Shown here: positions 28,862-38,049 of the stretch, piece after piece
Layout of the letters: each line of letters begins with the position of its first letter
Numbering within the stretch: the stretch's first letter is position 1
From: SIG653 sp045578045
GTDB lineage: Bacteria > Bacillota > Clostridia > Oscillospirales > CAG-382
Reading direction: 5' to 3'
NCBI GenBank assembly: GCA_045578045.1
Contig: JAZNJM010000064.1
Span: forward strand, 12,778 to 76,777
Length of the DNA stretch: 64,000 nt
Translations under genes and position numbers: made by a program
The notes under the pieces: generated by a model
Seen by the model: the letters and a program-made list of their open reading frames with translations, nothing else
Told to the model about the DNA's origin: nothing
The model's database searches: none

Positions 28862-28966
28862 TCGCTTTTCCTCCTGGTAGCGTTTAAATGGGAATTGACC
28901 TGTATAAAAGTGTGGATGAAGAATAAATTGAAATTTGTACTCTTTGCCACATTTTTTAACGATAGT

Positions 28967-28995
28967 ATAATACCACAACGATAACTTTTTGTCAA
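28967..28995 (-). promoter_or_regulatory. Promoter of the seven-gene sugar-transport operon
   Basis: Minus-strand TTGACA, 17 bases, TATTAT, about 105 bases before the binding-protein start. No equally good site is seen before the internal genes. Confidence 0.8.
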
Positions 28996-29381
28996 GAGTG
29001 CATATAAATAAGAGAGTTTTAAGAATAATAATTTCGTATTTTGATAAACGTTATTTTTCAAATCGATTTTTAAACAAAAAAAGCATTGGGCATCTTAGGT
29101 AAATTTTAATAAATATAAATTTATTTACCAAATTTCAATTAATATATAAATTAACTTTATCATACCGTTTTAGCCTTTTAAAACGCATTTTAAAGACTTT
29201 ATGCCAACTTTTTATAATCATAAATTCTTAATATGTAAATTTTATATTCTTTTATTGTTTTATCAAAATTAATACATCAACGAAAAATCAATTGTTAAAT
29301 GATAATTTTTCAAGGATGTTTTTAAAGAACAAACCGATTATTTTGTATATATTGCACAATTTTGTGTTTCAAAATTCTACA

Positions 29382-29399
29382 TTGTGAAAAAAATCACAA
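29382..29399. promoter_or_regulatory. Palindrome resembling a Rex or CRP-type operator
   Basis: TTGTGA, six A's, TCACAA: perfect 6-base arms. It differs at one position from the Rex operator consensus TTGTGAAWWWWTTCACAA known from Bacillus and Staphylococcus. It is about 390 bases upstream of the nearest promoter, so function is uncertain. Confidence 0.3.
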
Positions 29400-29477
29400 A
29401 ACATTTGTTCGAGTGCTCTTTTCAATAATTTAAGTCATCTTTCTTTCATTTTATATTATTTTGTGATTATTTCTTGT

Positions 29478-29517
29478 TTTTTTATTTTTATTTTTATTTT
29501 TATTTTTATTTTTATTA
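29478..29517. repeat. ATTTTT hexamer tract
   Basis: Roughly six consecutive ATTTTT units ending at the stop codon of the VanY-like gene. On the minus strand it reads as repeated AAAAAT directly after the stop, a simple-sequence tract prone to length change. Confidence 0.85.
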
Positions 29518-30561
29518 TTATGAATTAAATGCAGTTATAATAAACCCATTTGAATTATCTCCCGAAATATTATAAGACATTCCTTTAGGTACTTTTATTT
29601 CTGTTTTAGAAACGGTTTTATCAGCAGGAGAATAATATACTAAATATTCTTCATTCCCCGATATTATTTTCAAAGGCGAAGAATAAGATGTTTTTTCCAA
29701 TAATTCTATATATTCTTCTAACGTAAGTTTATTAGAATACATATATTCAGCGTGAGGAATTCCAACATATCTGAAATGATTATCGTCCTTCACTTGTGTT
29801 ATTTCACTTTTATCAGCGGGATATCTTAAAACAAAACCGTATCTATGTGCGTTTTCGATTAACCACGAATATTCGCCTTCTCCAATTTTTCCTCCAGAGG
29901 GATATAACATCAAATTGAAAGAAAGTCCAGTATGATGATCACTTTCACCCGCTTTAACCCCCCATTTTTGTGCTTCTTCGGCAGAAACACTTTTTATATA
30001 TTTCTCATACTTCTGCTGTTGTTCTTCCTTGGTTATAAAACCATTTATCATAGTTACGTTTGTTTTTCCCGATAAATCATAAAAATCGCCTAAAAAATCG
30101 TTTGCCGAAAGGATTGTTTTCTCAAAAAGTTTTTCTTCTCCCGTTCCTAACTTATACTTTATTGTTTTCAGATCGTATACGTCAATAGCTTGTTCTTCTT
30201 CTGCAAACATATAATGATTTTTTTTATTTACGAGAATAAGATCACCTTTATATACGGAAGAAGAATCAATTTCTATAATATCAAAATTTTCTTTTTCTTC
30301 TGAACTTTCTTCCGAGGTATCATTGCTTAATAAAACTTCTTCTGATTCAGATGACAGAAGGTCTATTATTTCATATCCTTCTTTCGAATTTTCTATGCTT
30401 CCGTTTGAAGATTCATTTTTGTTTTTTTTGCTTGAATTATCCGTAAAAAGCATAATGGCAACAGAAAACATTCCAACGATCAAGCAAACAATGAGTGCAG
30501 AATATTCTCTTATACCAAACTTTGTTTTGTCCATATATTCGCCATTCCGTTTTTTACTCAT
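29518..30561 (-). CDS. VanY/M15-like membrane-anchored carboxypeptidase homologue, possibly inactive
   Basis: A 347-residue protein with one N-terminal membrane anchor (~20-40), a Ser/Glu/Asn-rich linker (~42-95) and a C-terminal domain matching D-Ala-D-Ala carboxypeptidases of the VanY family, which trim peptidoglycan stem peptides outside the cell. The motif SDHHTGLSFN (~203-212) corresponds to SxHxTGxAxD, so the Asp zinc ligand is Asn. NHFRYVG (~259-265) corresponds to (E)PWHxRYVG, and the Glu three before the His is Asp. Both catalytic positions therefore differ. GGGGGAA precedes the ATG. Extracytoplasmic location is clear; activity is doubtful. Confidence 0.75.
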   Translation of the reverse strand: MSKKRNGEYMDKTKFGIREYSALIVCLIVGMFSVAIMLFTDNSSKKNKNESSNGSIENSKEGYEIIDLLSSESEEVLLSNDTSEESSEEKENFDIIEIDSSSVYKGDLILVNKKNHYMFAEEEQAIDVYDLKTIKYKLGTGEEKLFEKTILSANDFLGDFYDLSGKTNVTMINGFITKEEQQQKYEKYIKSVSAEEAQKWGVKAGESDHHTGLSFNLMLYPSGGKIGEGEYSWLIENAHRYGFVLRYPADKSEITQVKDDNHFRYVGIPHAEYMYSNKLTLEEYIELLEKTSYSSPLKIISGNEEYLVYYSPADKTVSKTEIKVPKGMSYNISGDNSNGFIITAFNS

Positions 30562-30611
30562 AATTCCCCCGTATAAAATACATAATAAATTAAATATAAT
30601 TCGTCAATAGG

Positions 30612-30644
30612 CTGAAAGCCGGAGTTAAAAACTCCGACTTTCAG
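30612..30644 (-). terminator. Hairpin after the pyruvate:ferredoxin oxidoreductase gene
   Basis: CTGAAAGCCGGAGT / ACTCCGACTTTCAG stem with one mismatch and a six-base loop, about 50 bases beyond the stop codon. Strong stem, poor U-tract. Confidence 0.6.
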
Positions 30645-30695
30645 AATCATAAATACTTAATTAAATCGTATTGTAATTTTGCTGTTAAACAATAA

Positions 30696-33600
30696 TTAGT
30701 TTAATTCAGCTTTTTTAACAAGTTTTGCACGTTTTACTTTAGCTGCTTCTTCAGCCTTTGCAAAGAGTACAGTTGCTCTTTCTGGGAAGGACTGAGTAAG
30801 TCTTGCATAACGTGTTTCGGACTTAATAAAGTCAATATAGTTTGCAGTTGGTTCTTTGGAGTCGATAACGAGCTTCTGTTCTGCTTCTGGATTATATCTG
30901 AACATATTCCAGTATCCACATTCAACAGCACGTTTCATTTCCTGCTGACAGTTCTGCATTCCGCCCTTAACACCATGCATTTCACAAGGTGCATAACCAA
31001 TGATAAGAGAAGGTCCGTTGTATGCTTCTGCTTCGGAGAGAGCTTTGAGTGTCTGATTCATATCAGCACCCATAGCGATCTGAGCAACGTAAACGTAACC
31101 ATAAGACATTGCAATTTCAGCAAGGTTCTTTTTGCCGATTGCTTTGCCAGCAGCAGCAAACTGTGCAACCTGACCGATGTTGGAAGCCTTGGAAGCCTGT
31201 CCGCCTGTGTTGGAGTAAACTTCAGTATCAAATACCATAACGTTTACGTTTTCACCACTTGCGAGAACGTGGTCAAGACCACCGAAACCGATATCGTATG
31301 CCCAACCATCGCCGCCGAAGATCCAAATGGATTTCTTGGAGAGGTAGTCTTTTTCTTCGAGGATAGCTTTGCAAAGTTCACAATCGCATCCGCTTATTGC
31401 TTTAACAAGAGCATCTGTTGCAACGCTGTTTGCTTTGCCATCGTCATATGTTTCAAGATATGCTTTTGCAGCTTCTTTAATTGCTTCAGGAGCATCTCCG
31501 TTTGCGAGCTGTTCTACATAACCTTTGAGTTTTTCTCTGAGAGCTTTCTGACCGAGAGCCATACCAAGACCGTGTTCAGCATTATCTTCAAAGAGGGAGT
31601 TTGCCCAAGCAGGACCTCTTCCTGATTCTCTGTTAACAGTGTATGGAGTTGCAGGTGCGGAGCCACCCCAAATTGATGAACAGCCAGTAGCGTTGGAAAT
31701 ATACATTCTTTCGCCGAAGAGCTGAGTTATAAGTCTTGCATAAGATGTTTCTGCACATCCAGCACAAGAGCCTGAGAACTCAAGGAGAGGCTGTTTAAAC
31801 TGACTTCCTTTAACGGAAGTGTCAATGAATGGAAGGTCCTTAGAGGAAACGTTAGCAACTGCATAATCGAATGCTGCTTGTTGATCAAGCTGACTTTCCT
31901 GACTTGTCATTTCGAGAGCGCGTTTTCCTTCTTTTGTTGGACACGCTTTTACGCAAAGAGTACATCCCATACAGTCAAGAGGAGAAATTGCCATAGTAAA
32001 TTTAAGAGTTTCACAGCCTTTGCCGAGCATCTTTGCAGTGAATTTTGTTGATGCGGGAGCAGCAGCAGCTTCTTCTTCGTTCATTGCGAAAGGACGAATT
32101 GCTGCGTGTGGGCAAACGAATGCACACTGGTTACATTGGATACAGTTTTCTGCATGCCATACTGGAACATCAACTGCAACACCGCGTTTTTCGTATGCAG
32201 CAGAGCCTTGTGGGAATGTACCGTCTACGCTATCCATAAATGCGGAAACAGGAAGGCTGTCTCCGTCCATTTTTCCAACGGGAACAACGATGTCTTTAAC
32301 AAATTTAACGAGTTCGGGACGTGTTCCTTCAACTTTAGCAACGGGAGTTGTTTCTGTTATGTTCTTCCATCCCTCAGGAACGTCAACTTTAACAATAGCA
32401 TCGATACCAGCATCGATAGCGTTGTAGTTAAGCTGAACAACTTCTTCGCCCTTCTTGAGATATGACTTTTTAGCCATATATTTCATCTGTTCAACAGCTT
32501 TTTCAATTGGAAGAATATCAGCAAGTTTGAAGAAAGCAGATTGGAGAATTGTATTTGTACGTTTGCCCATTCCGATTTCTTTTGCCTTATCGATAGCGTT
32601 GATGATGTAGAAGTTAATATTATTATTTGCAATATATGCTTTTGTTTCAGGAGTCAAGTGTTTGTCAAGTTCTTCTGCTGTCCATTGGCAGTTAAGAAGG
32701 AACGTTCCGCCGGGTTTAACGTCCTGAACAATTTTATACCCCTTAACGATATAAGAAGGATTATGACAAGCTACAAAGTTTGCCTTGTTGATGTAGTATG
32801 GTGATTTAATAGCTTTATCGCCGAAACGCAAGTGGGAAATTGTAATACCACCTGTTTTCTTTGAGTCATACTGGAAATATGCCTGAATGTATTTATCAGT
32901 ATTGTCGCCGATGATTTTGATGGAGTTTTTGTTTGCACCAACAGTTCCGTCTCCGCCAAGTCCCCAGAATTTACAAGAAATTGTTCCTTCAGCAGCTGTA
33001 TCAGGAGCTGGTTTTTCTTCAAGAGAAAGTCCTGTTACGTCATCAACGATACCAATGGTGAAATTATTCTTTGGAGCATCTTTTGCGAGATTATCATAAA
33101 CAGCAAAGATGCTTGAAGGAGGTGTATCTTTAGATCCGAGACCGTAACGACCGCCAACTATAGTTGCTTTAACACCCATCTGTGCAAGAGCAGTAACAAC
33201 GTCAAGGTAAAGAGGTTCGCCAAGAGAACCTGGTTCTTTTGTTCTGTCAAGAACAGCTATTTTCTTACAAGTTGCAGGAATTGCTTCTGCAAGTTTTGCA
33301 GCAACGAAAGGTCTGTAAAGACGAACTTTAATAAGACCAACTTTTTCGCCCGCAGCGTTCATATAGTCGATAACTTCTTCTGCCACATCGCAGATAGAGC
33401 CCATAGCTATAATAACTCTTTCTGCATCAGCAGCACCATAATAGTTAAAGAGCTTATAATCTGTTCCGCATTTTGCGTTTACTTTGTCCATATATTCTTC
33501 AACAATTGCTGGAAGTGCATCGTAATAACCGTTACATGCTTCTCTGTGCTGGAAGAATATATCACCGTTTTCAGCTGAACCACGAAGAACGGGATGTTCA

Positions 33601-34229
33601 GGATTAATTGCTCTTGCTCTGAATGCTTTAACTGCATCCATATCAACCATTTCTTTAAGATCATCATAATCCCATACTTCAATTTTCTGAATTTCGTGGG
33701 ATGTTCTGAATCCATCGAAGAAGTTTACAAAAGGAACTCTACCTTTGATTGTTGCAAGGTGTGCAACTGCACCAAGGTCCATAACTTCCTGTGGGTTTGT
33801 ATTTGCGAGCATAGCAAAGCCTGTCTGACGGCAAGCGTATACGTCGGAATGATCTCCGAAAATATTAAGTGCATGAGATGCTACGCAACGAGCTGAAACG
33901 TGAAATACTGATGGGAGCAATTCACCTGCAATCTTATACATATTAGGGATCATAAGAAGAAGTCCCTGAGATGCTGTATAAGTTGTGGTGAGAGCACCTG
34001 CTGCCAAAGAACCGTGAACCGTACCTGCGGCACCAGCTTCTGATTGCATTTCAACAACGTTTACTGTTGTTCCGAAAATGTTTTTTCTACCTTGAGCAGA
34101 CCAAATGTCTGTATAGTCTGCCATAGGGCTTGAAGGTGTGATGGGATAGATACCAGCTACTTCTGTGAACGCATATGATACGTGTGCAGCAGCGGTATTA
34201 CCATCCATGGATAACTTTTGTCTTGCCAT
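30696..34229 (-). CDS. nifJ: Pyruvate:ferredoxin (flavodoxin) oxidoreductase
   Basis: A one-piece, 1177-residue oxygen-sensitive enzyme that converts pyruvate and CoA to acetyl-CoA and CO2 and reduces ferredoxin; it is central to anaerobic fermentation. Domains in order: pyrimidine-binding domain I with TPSSPMADYTDIW (~32), transketolase-C-like domain (~250-400), gamma domain (~410-630), a two-[4Fe-4S] ferredoxin domain with CIQCNQCAFVCP (~690) and CMGCTLCVKACP (~750), and the TPP-binding domain with GSCAGCAET (~820) and GDGWAYDIGFGG (~970). Length and all cofactor motifs are those of an intact enzyme. AGGAGG precedes the ATG. Monocistronic by context. Confidence 0.97.
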   Translation of the reverse strand: MARQKLSMDGNTAAAHVSYAFTEVAGIYPITPSSPMADYTDIWSAQGRKNIFGTTVNVVEMQSEAGAAGTVHGSLAAGALTTTYTASQGLLLMIPNMYKIAGELLPSVFHVSARCVASHALNIFGDHSDVYACRQTGFAMLANTNPQEVMDLGAVAHLATIKGRVPFVNFFDGFRTSHEIQKIEVWDYDDLKEMVDMDAVKAFRARAINPEHPVLRGSAENGDIFFQHREACNGYYDALPAIVEEYMDKVNAKCGTDYKLFNYYGAADAERVIIAMGSICDVAEEVIDYMNAAGEKVGLIKVRLYRPFVAAKLAEAIPATCKKIAVLDRTKEPGSLGEPLYLDVVTALAQMGVKATIVGGRYGLGSKDTPPSSIFAVYDNLAKDAPKNNFTIGIVDDVTGLSLEEKPAPDTAAEGTISCKFWGLGGDGTVGANKNSIKIIGDNTDKYIQAYFQYDSKKTGGITISHLRFGDKAIKSPYYINKANFVACHNPSYIVKGYKIVQDVKPGGTFLLNCQWTAEELDKHLTPETKAYIANNNINFYIINAIDKAKEIGMGKRTNTILQSAFFKLADILPIEKAVEQMKYMAKKSYLKKGEEVVQLNYNAIDAGIDAIVKVDVPEGWKNITETTPVAKVEGTRPELVKFVKDIVVPVGKMDGDSLPVSAFMDSVDGTFPQGSAAYEKRGVAVDVPVWHAENCIQCNQCAFVCPHAAIRPFAMNEEEAAAAPASTKFTAKMLGKGCETLKFTMAISPLDCMGCTLCVKACPTKEGKRALEMTSQESQLDQQAAFDYAVANVSSKDLPFIDTSVKGSQFKQPLLEFSGSCAGCAETSYARLITQLFGERMYISNATGCSSIWGGSAPATPYTVNRESGRGPAWANSLFEDNAEHGLGMALGQKALREKLKGYVEQLANGDAPEAIKEAAKAYLETYDDGKANSVATDALVKAISGCDCELCKAILEEKDYLSKKSIWIFGGDGWAYDIGFGGLDHVLASGENVNVMVFDTEVYSNTGGQASKASNIGQVAQFAAAGKAIGKKNLAEIAMSYGYVYVAQIAMGADMNQTLKALSEAEAYNGPSLIIGYAPCEMHGVKGGMQNCQQEMKRAVECGYWNMFRYNPEAEQKLVIDSKEPTANYIDFIKSETRYARLTQSFPERATVLFAKAEEAAKVKRAKLVKKAELN

Positions 34230-34435
34230 GTTTAGAATTTCCTCCTAAAAATTTATTTATACATTTCTGTTATTTTATAATATTCACTTTTGATTATATA
34301 GTTTTGATAAGCTATATTAAAGCATTACCGTTTAAGTATAATTTAACCTCATTATAATTTGTGAATACTTATATCTACATAAATTACATATTAATTCAAT
34401 GTATGAAACTAAAAAATTAATTAAATTCTATAAAA

Positions 34436-35365
34436 TTATGCATTCTTTTTTCTCAATTCAAAATAAGGTTCGGGACTTTCATCCTCTTCTCCTTGTGGAC
34501 CTGGTTTAATAAATTTTTCCATTGGAAAAACATATTTGGGAAGTTTTGCTTCTTCTGCACGCTTTGCCTCTTCTGCACGCTTTGCTTCTTCTGCAAGTTT
34601 TGCTTGTTCAGCAAGTCTTGCCTCTTCTGCACGTTTTGCCTGTTCTGCAAGTCTTACTTCTTCTGCAAGTTTTGCCTCTTTAGCATCTTTATCAGTCTTT
34701 TCTGCATTTATTACTTTTTGAGGTTCGTCTTCCGTTTCAATTATATAACTCGCTGTACTTGAAAATTCTCTTGTTTTAACTTTTTGTCCTTTACCCGATT
34801 TGCTGGAAACATCAACTGACACGGGTGTAGAATTTAACTTATCATAAATTTGTTGAGCAGCTGCTTTGACAGAATATGATAAATCCTTCTGATAAATAAC
34901 GATAGCAGGCATATTCATATCAAGATTATAAAGCACCGCATCCTGAACACTTTTTTTAGACGTTCTGATAAGGTGTTTTGGATTATCAACCTGAATACCT
35001 AAAATAGGTTTTTTGGATGTACCAAAAATACGTATAGACGTAATTTTTCCTTTTTCAATAAATCCAACGCCTTTATCGGCAGTAACAAAATCGTATACAC
35101 CATCCTCGGTAATAACGAGAGCAATTGATTTTGCAGCAATATAATATGTTTGATATGCTAAAGCCAAAAGAGAACAAAAAGCTCCCGTACCTCCTATTGC
35201 ATAGCAAAGTACGTCAAATCTGTTGTCAAGCTGTATAATTTTATGAAAAGGCATAAACAAAACAAAAAGGAACAAGCCGCAAAGTATAAGAAACAAAAAC
35301 AAAAGTATCCACCTTTCAGCCGTCCTCTTTTTAATTATTGTAGATTTATTTTTTGAGAATTTCAT
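34436..35365 (-). CDS. STM3941-like membrane protein with repetitive Ala/Glu/Lys tail
   Basis: A 309-residue protein. Two membrane helices (~18-40 and ~52-76) are followed by a PH-like domain (~80-175; ALVITEDGVYDFV and IGKITSIRIF-like pattern), the layout of the STM3941 family of unknown function. Residues ~222-275 are a charged helix of hexapeptide units (K/R)(L/A)AE(E/Q)A, about nine copies, which should form a long single helix or coiled coil. The end (PEPYFELRKK) is basic. GGAGGGG precedes the ATG. It is preceded by another small membrane protein, possibly in the same transcript. Confidence 0.65.
   Translation of the reverse strand: MKFSKNKSTIIKKRTAERWILLFLFLILCGLFLFVLFMPFHKIIQLDNRFDVLCYAIGGTGAFCSLLALAYQTYYIAAKSIALVITEDGVYDFVTADKGVGFIEKGKITSIRIFGTSKKPILGIQVDNPKHLIRTSKKSVQDAVLYNLDMNMPAIVIYQKDLSYSVKAAAQQIYDKLNSTPVSVDVSSKSGKGQKVKTREFSSTASYIIETEDEPQKVINAEKTDKDAKEAKLAEEVRLAEQAKRAEEARLAEQAKLAEEAKRAEEAKRAEEAKLPKYVFPMEKFIKPGPQGEEDESPEPYFELRKKNA
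34545..34690 (-). repeat. 18-bp tandem repeats encoding (K/R)xAE(E/Q)A
   Basis: About eight imperfect 18-base units such as TCTGCACGCTTTGCTTCT (plus-strand reading) within the STM3941-like gene. Confidence 0.85.
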
Positions 35366-35432
35366 ATAACCCCTCCATCAGAATTTTAAAGAAATACAAT
35401 CAATATTAAATTTGCATCAATATCATATGGTT

Positions 35433-36137
35433 TTAGTTGGGAACATATTTAATTTCCTTGTATGAAGTATTATTATCATAAATAACAAACTTGTCGCTTT
35501 TTCCTAAAATAGGATTTATAATTTCAAGAGTATATTTTTGACCTTTGGAAGTTTCGTCCGTTTCAAAATAAACATCCTCACCCGAAACAATAGCTTCGCT
35601 GACATTAAGATAATTTTCAGTAAGATCAATTTCAACTCCCGAAAAACAAACTCTCTCAAACTTATACGAACCTTTTGAAGTATTTATTCTATTGCAAACA
35701 AAAAATTCATTTCCTTTCTGGTCATACAAACGATATATCAAAGGAAAATCTTCAAATTCTCCGCTTACATGATTTTTTTCTAAATCAGTTATTTTTTTAT
35801 TGTATTTAATTCCAAGTTCAATTTCTCCTGCAGTTTCAGCGTATACCACTTCTGAAATTGTTATAGTTCCGTAATACTCCATAAAATCTTTTGTGTTGAT
35901 TTTATAGGTTTTAAAATTATCGGGATCTTTTTTATATAGCTCAACCGCTTTTTCAGAAAAGGTTACATCATCAAGCAAAGATGCATCACAGCTTGAAAAA
36001 ATTCTCGCAAAGCAAATTATATACACTGCTAAAGAACAGAAAACCAAAAATCTGAAAAAAATCTTCTTTATTAATTTACTTTTACCCGAACCTTGTTCTT
36101 CCTCTTCATCGGGGAAATGTTTTCCTTCAAAATCCAT
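35433..36137 (-). CDS. Membrane-anchored protein of unknown function
   Basis: A 234-residue protein with an acidic cytoplasmic N-terminus, one membrane helix (~26-47, FLVFCSLAVYIICFARIF) and an extracytoplasmic beta-rich domain (~60-230). A repeated 'VxFETDETSKGQKYTLE' style suggests an immunoglobulin-like or DUF4352-like fold, but I recognise no family. It lies between the YifB gene and the STM3941-like gene on the same strand, 67 bases from each neighbour, so an operon is possible. Confidence 0.6.
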   Translation of the reverse strand: MDFEGKHFPDEEEEQGSGKSKLIKKIFFRFLVFCSLAVYIICFARIFSSCDASLLDDVTFSEKAVELYKKDPDNFKTYKINTKDFMEYYGTITISEVVYAETAGEIELGIKYNKKITDLEKNHVSGEFEDFPLIYRLYDQKGNEFFVCNRINTSKGSYKFERVCFSGVEIDLTENYLNVSEAIVSGEDVYFETDETSKGQKYTLEIINPILGKSDKFVIYDNNTSYKEIKYVPN

Positions 36138-36205
36138 TTATATCCACCCAAAACACCGCAAAAAATTAAAAAGCATAAAAACAAGTTGCTATTAACAAAC
36201 AGAAA

Positions 36206-37753
36206 TCATTCCCAATAATTTCTATCAAGAGTCCTTAGCTGTATTGCCATTGCAACGTGATTAGAGGTTATAACCTCAGACTCATCAAAATCGGCAACCG
36301 TTCTTGCAATTTTCAATATTCTGTCATAACCTCTTGCGGACAATCCAAGGGTTTCATACGCACGTTTAAGAACAACGCTCCCCTTATCATCAAGTATACA
36401 AAACTTTCGAACAAGCGTTCCATTCATCATACTGTTTGATGTAACGGGAGTACCGCTTATAAAAACGTTTTCAAATCGTTTGGCGGCAAAATTTCTTGCC
36501 CTCATAACTCTTTTAAAAATATCCGCACTTTTCTCTGATTCAGATGAATCTGTAAGAGTATCATACTCTAAGGGGCGAAGCTCAACTTGAATATCAATTC
36601 TATCCAAAAGAGGCCCTGAAACTCTTGAAACATACTGTCTGCGAGAATTTAGCGAACACGTACATTGTTTTGTTGGATGACCGAAAAATCCACATTTGCA
36701 AGGATTCATAGCGGCAACAAGCATAAAAGCACTTGGAAACTCAATTTTCCCATTAACACGAGTTATAGAAACACGTTTTTCTTCAAGAGGCTGTCTGAGA
36801 ATTTCCATTGCGTTTTTATCAAACTCAGGTAATTCGTCTAAAAACAAAACTCCGTTATGTGCAAGAGAAATTTCACCAGGTATGGGATTTCTTCCTCCCC
36901 CTGCAAGTCCCGCCGCAGACACTGAATGATGTGGAGTTCTAAAAGGGCGTAACGTTATCAAAGACTGCGAAGGCTTTATTAACCCCGATATTGAATACAC
37001 CTTCGTTGTTTCTATGGATTCGTTCAACGTAAGCGGTGGCAATATCGTTGAAAGTCGTGAAGCAAGCATACTTTTTCCTGTTCCAGGAGGGCCTATCATC
37101 AAAATATTATGATTTCCAGCCGCGGCAATTTCCATTGCATACTTTGCAAAGCTTTGCCCTTTAACGTCAGACATATCAATCTCACACGACATTGAAGATA
37201 TTCTAAACGCTTCTTCATCAAATAAACATTCTTCAAGGTTTTTTGCTCCGTCAAGATGCATCAAAAGATCGGAAACGTTTTTTACGGGATAAACCTTAAT
37301 GCCTCTTGCGGCGGCTGCCTCAGGAGCGTTTTCCTCAGGAACGTAGATTTCTTTGAATCCATTATCTCTTGCCGCAATAGCCATAGAAAGAACCCCTCTC
37401 ACAGGACGCAAAGCACCAGTCAGAGAAAGTTCACCTAAAAAGCATTTTCCCGAAAGGTCAAATGATGCCGAACCCAACGCACAAATGCACGAAAGCAAAA
37501 TCGGTAGATCATAAGCTGAACCCTCTTTACGAATATATGCTGGGGCAAGATTAACAGTCATAATATTGCTTCCAAAAGAGATGTAAGAGCTGTTAGCAGC
37601 AGAAAAAACTCTTTGAGCCGCTTCTTTTACGGCTGCATCGGGAAGACCAATAATCTCTAATTTCGGATCTTGAGACGAAGTTGATTTTGCTTCAACAGTA
37701 ACAATAATACCATCAACGCCACTAAGAGCGGCAGAATATACTATTCCAACCAT
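36206..37753 (-). CDS. YifB/ComM-type Mg-chelatase-like AAA+ ATPase
   Basis: A 515-residue cytoplasmic ATPase. The N-terminal Lon-S16-like domain (1-165) is followed by the Mg-chelatase AAA+ core with P-loop MIGPPGTGKSML (~215-226), Walker B GVLFLDELPEF (~298) and sensor-1 MLVAAMNPC (~350). A cysteine cluster CKCGFFGHPTKQCTC (~357-371) is characteristic of this family, as is the C-terminal winged domain. Homologues (ComM) drive branch migration during natural transformation; other roles are not excluded. A perfect promoter lies upstream; the RBS is weak, so the exact start is less certain. Confidence 0.88.
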   Translation of the reverse strand: MVGIVYSAALSGVDGIIVTVEAKSTSSQDPKLEIIGLPDAAVKEAAQRVFSAANSSYISFGSNIMTVNLAPAYIRKEGSAYDLPILLSCICALGSASFDLSGKCFLGELSLTGALRPVRGVLSMAIAARDNGFKEIYVPEENAPEAAAARGIKVYPVKNVSDLLMHLDGAKNLEECLFDEEAFRISSMSCEIDMSDVKGQSFAKYAMEIAAAGNHNILMIGPPGTGKSMLASRLSTILPPLTLNESIETTKVYSISGLIKPSQSLITLRPFRTPHHSVSAAGLAGGGRNPIPGEISLAHNGVLFLDELPEFDKNAMEILRQPLEEKRVSITRVNGKIEFPSAFMLVAAMNPCKCGFFGHPTKQCTCSLNSRRQYVSRVSGPLLDRIDIQVELRPLEYDTLTDSSESEKSADIFKRVMRARNFAAKRFENVFISGTPVTSNSMMNGTLVRKFCILDDKGSVVLKRAYETLGLSARGYDRILKIARTVADFDESEVITSNHVAMAIQLRTLDRNYWE

Positions 37754-37838
37754 ATATCATCTACGAGGTATCAACCTCATCTCTCCATAAACATATTTTT
37801 TGAACTCCGAAAAATTATATATGTTTTCACACGAAACT

Positions 37839-37867
37839 ATTATACACCACCAAATCCATTTTGTCAA
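37839..37867 (-). promoter_or_regulatory. Promoter of the yifB-like gene
   Basis: Minus-strand TTGACA, 17 bases, TATAAT: perfect consensus, about 85 bases before the start codon. Confidence 0.88.
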
Positions 37868-37978
37868 TACAAATTAGCTCACTTTTAATTAGTTTTTGTT
37901 GGATTTTTGTTGGAGTTTTTTTGCCTTTTTTTAGTGGATTTTTTTACCAACAATGAAACAATAAAATCATCTATATAC

Positions 37979-38007
37979 TTGATTTTTAAAACGAGATAGT
38001 ATATAAT
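37979..38007 (+). promoter_or_regulatory. Promoter of the rlmD-like gene
   Basis: TTGATT, 17 bases, TATAAT. It ends three bases before the in-frame ATG at 38011, so that ATG cannot be in the transcript and the start at 38050 must be used. Confidence 0.85.
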
Positions 38008-38049
38008 CGAATGGTAAATACTCAAAAAAATATCGGGAGAAATACTCGA

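Larger units (their letters stand above)
29000..29517. other. AT-rich non-coding stretch of ~520 bases
   Basis: No plausible gene on either strand. Visible items are a weak GGTAAAT/ATTTACC inverted repeat (29099-29130), a CACAA-TT-TTGTG repeat (29355-29366), a TTGTGA-A6-TCACAA palindrome (29382-29399), and a run of ATTTTT units (about 29478-29517) that reaches the stop codon of the VanY-like gene. Confidence 0.6.

Noticed and set aside
28862..28978. N-terminal extension of the giant binding protein
   Set aside because: It overlaps the -10 box, lacks an RBS, and would hide the signal peptide.
38011..38049. Upstream ATG for the RlmD-like gene
   Set aside because: It lies three bases after the -10 box, hence outside the transcript.
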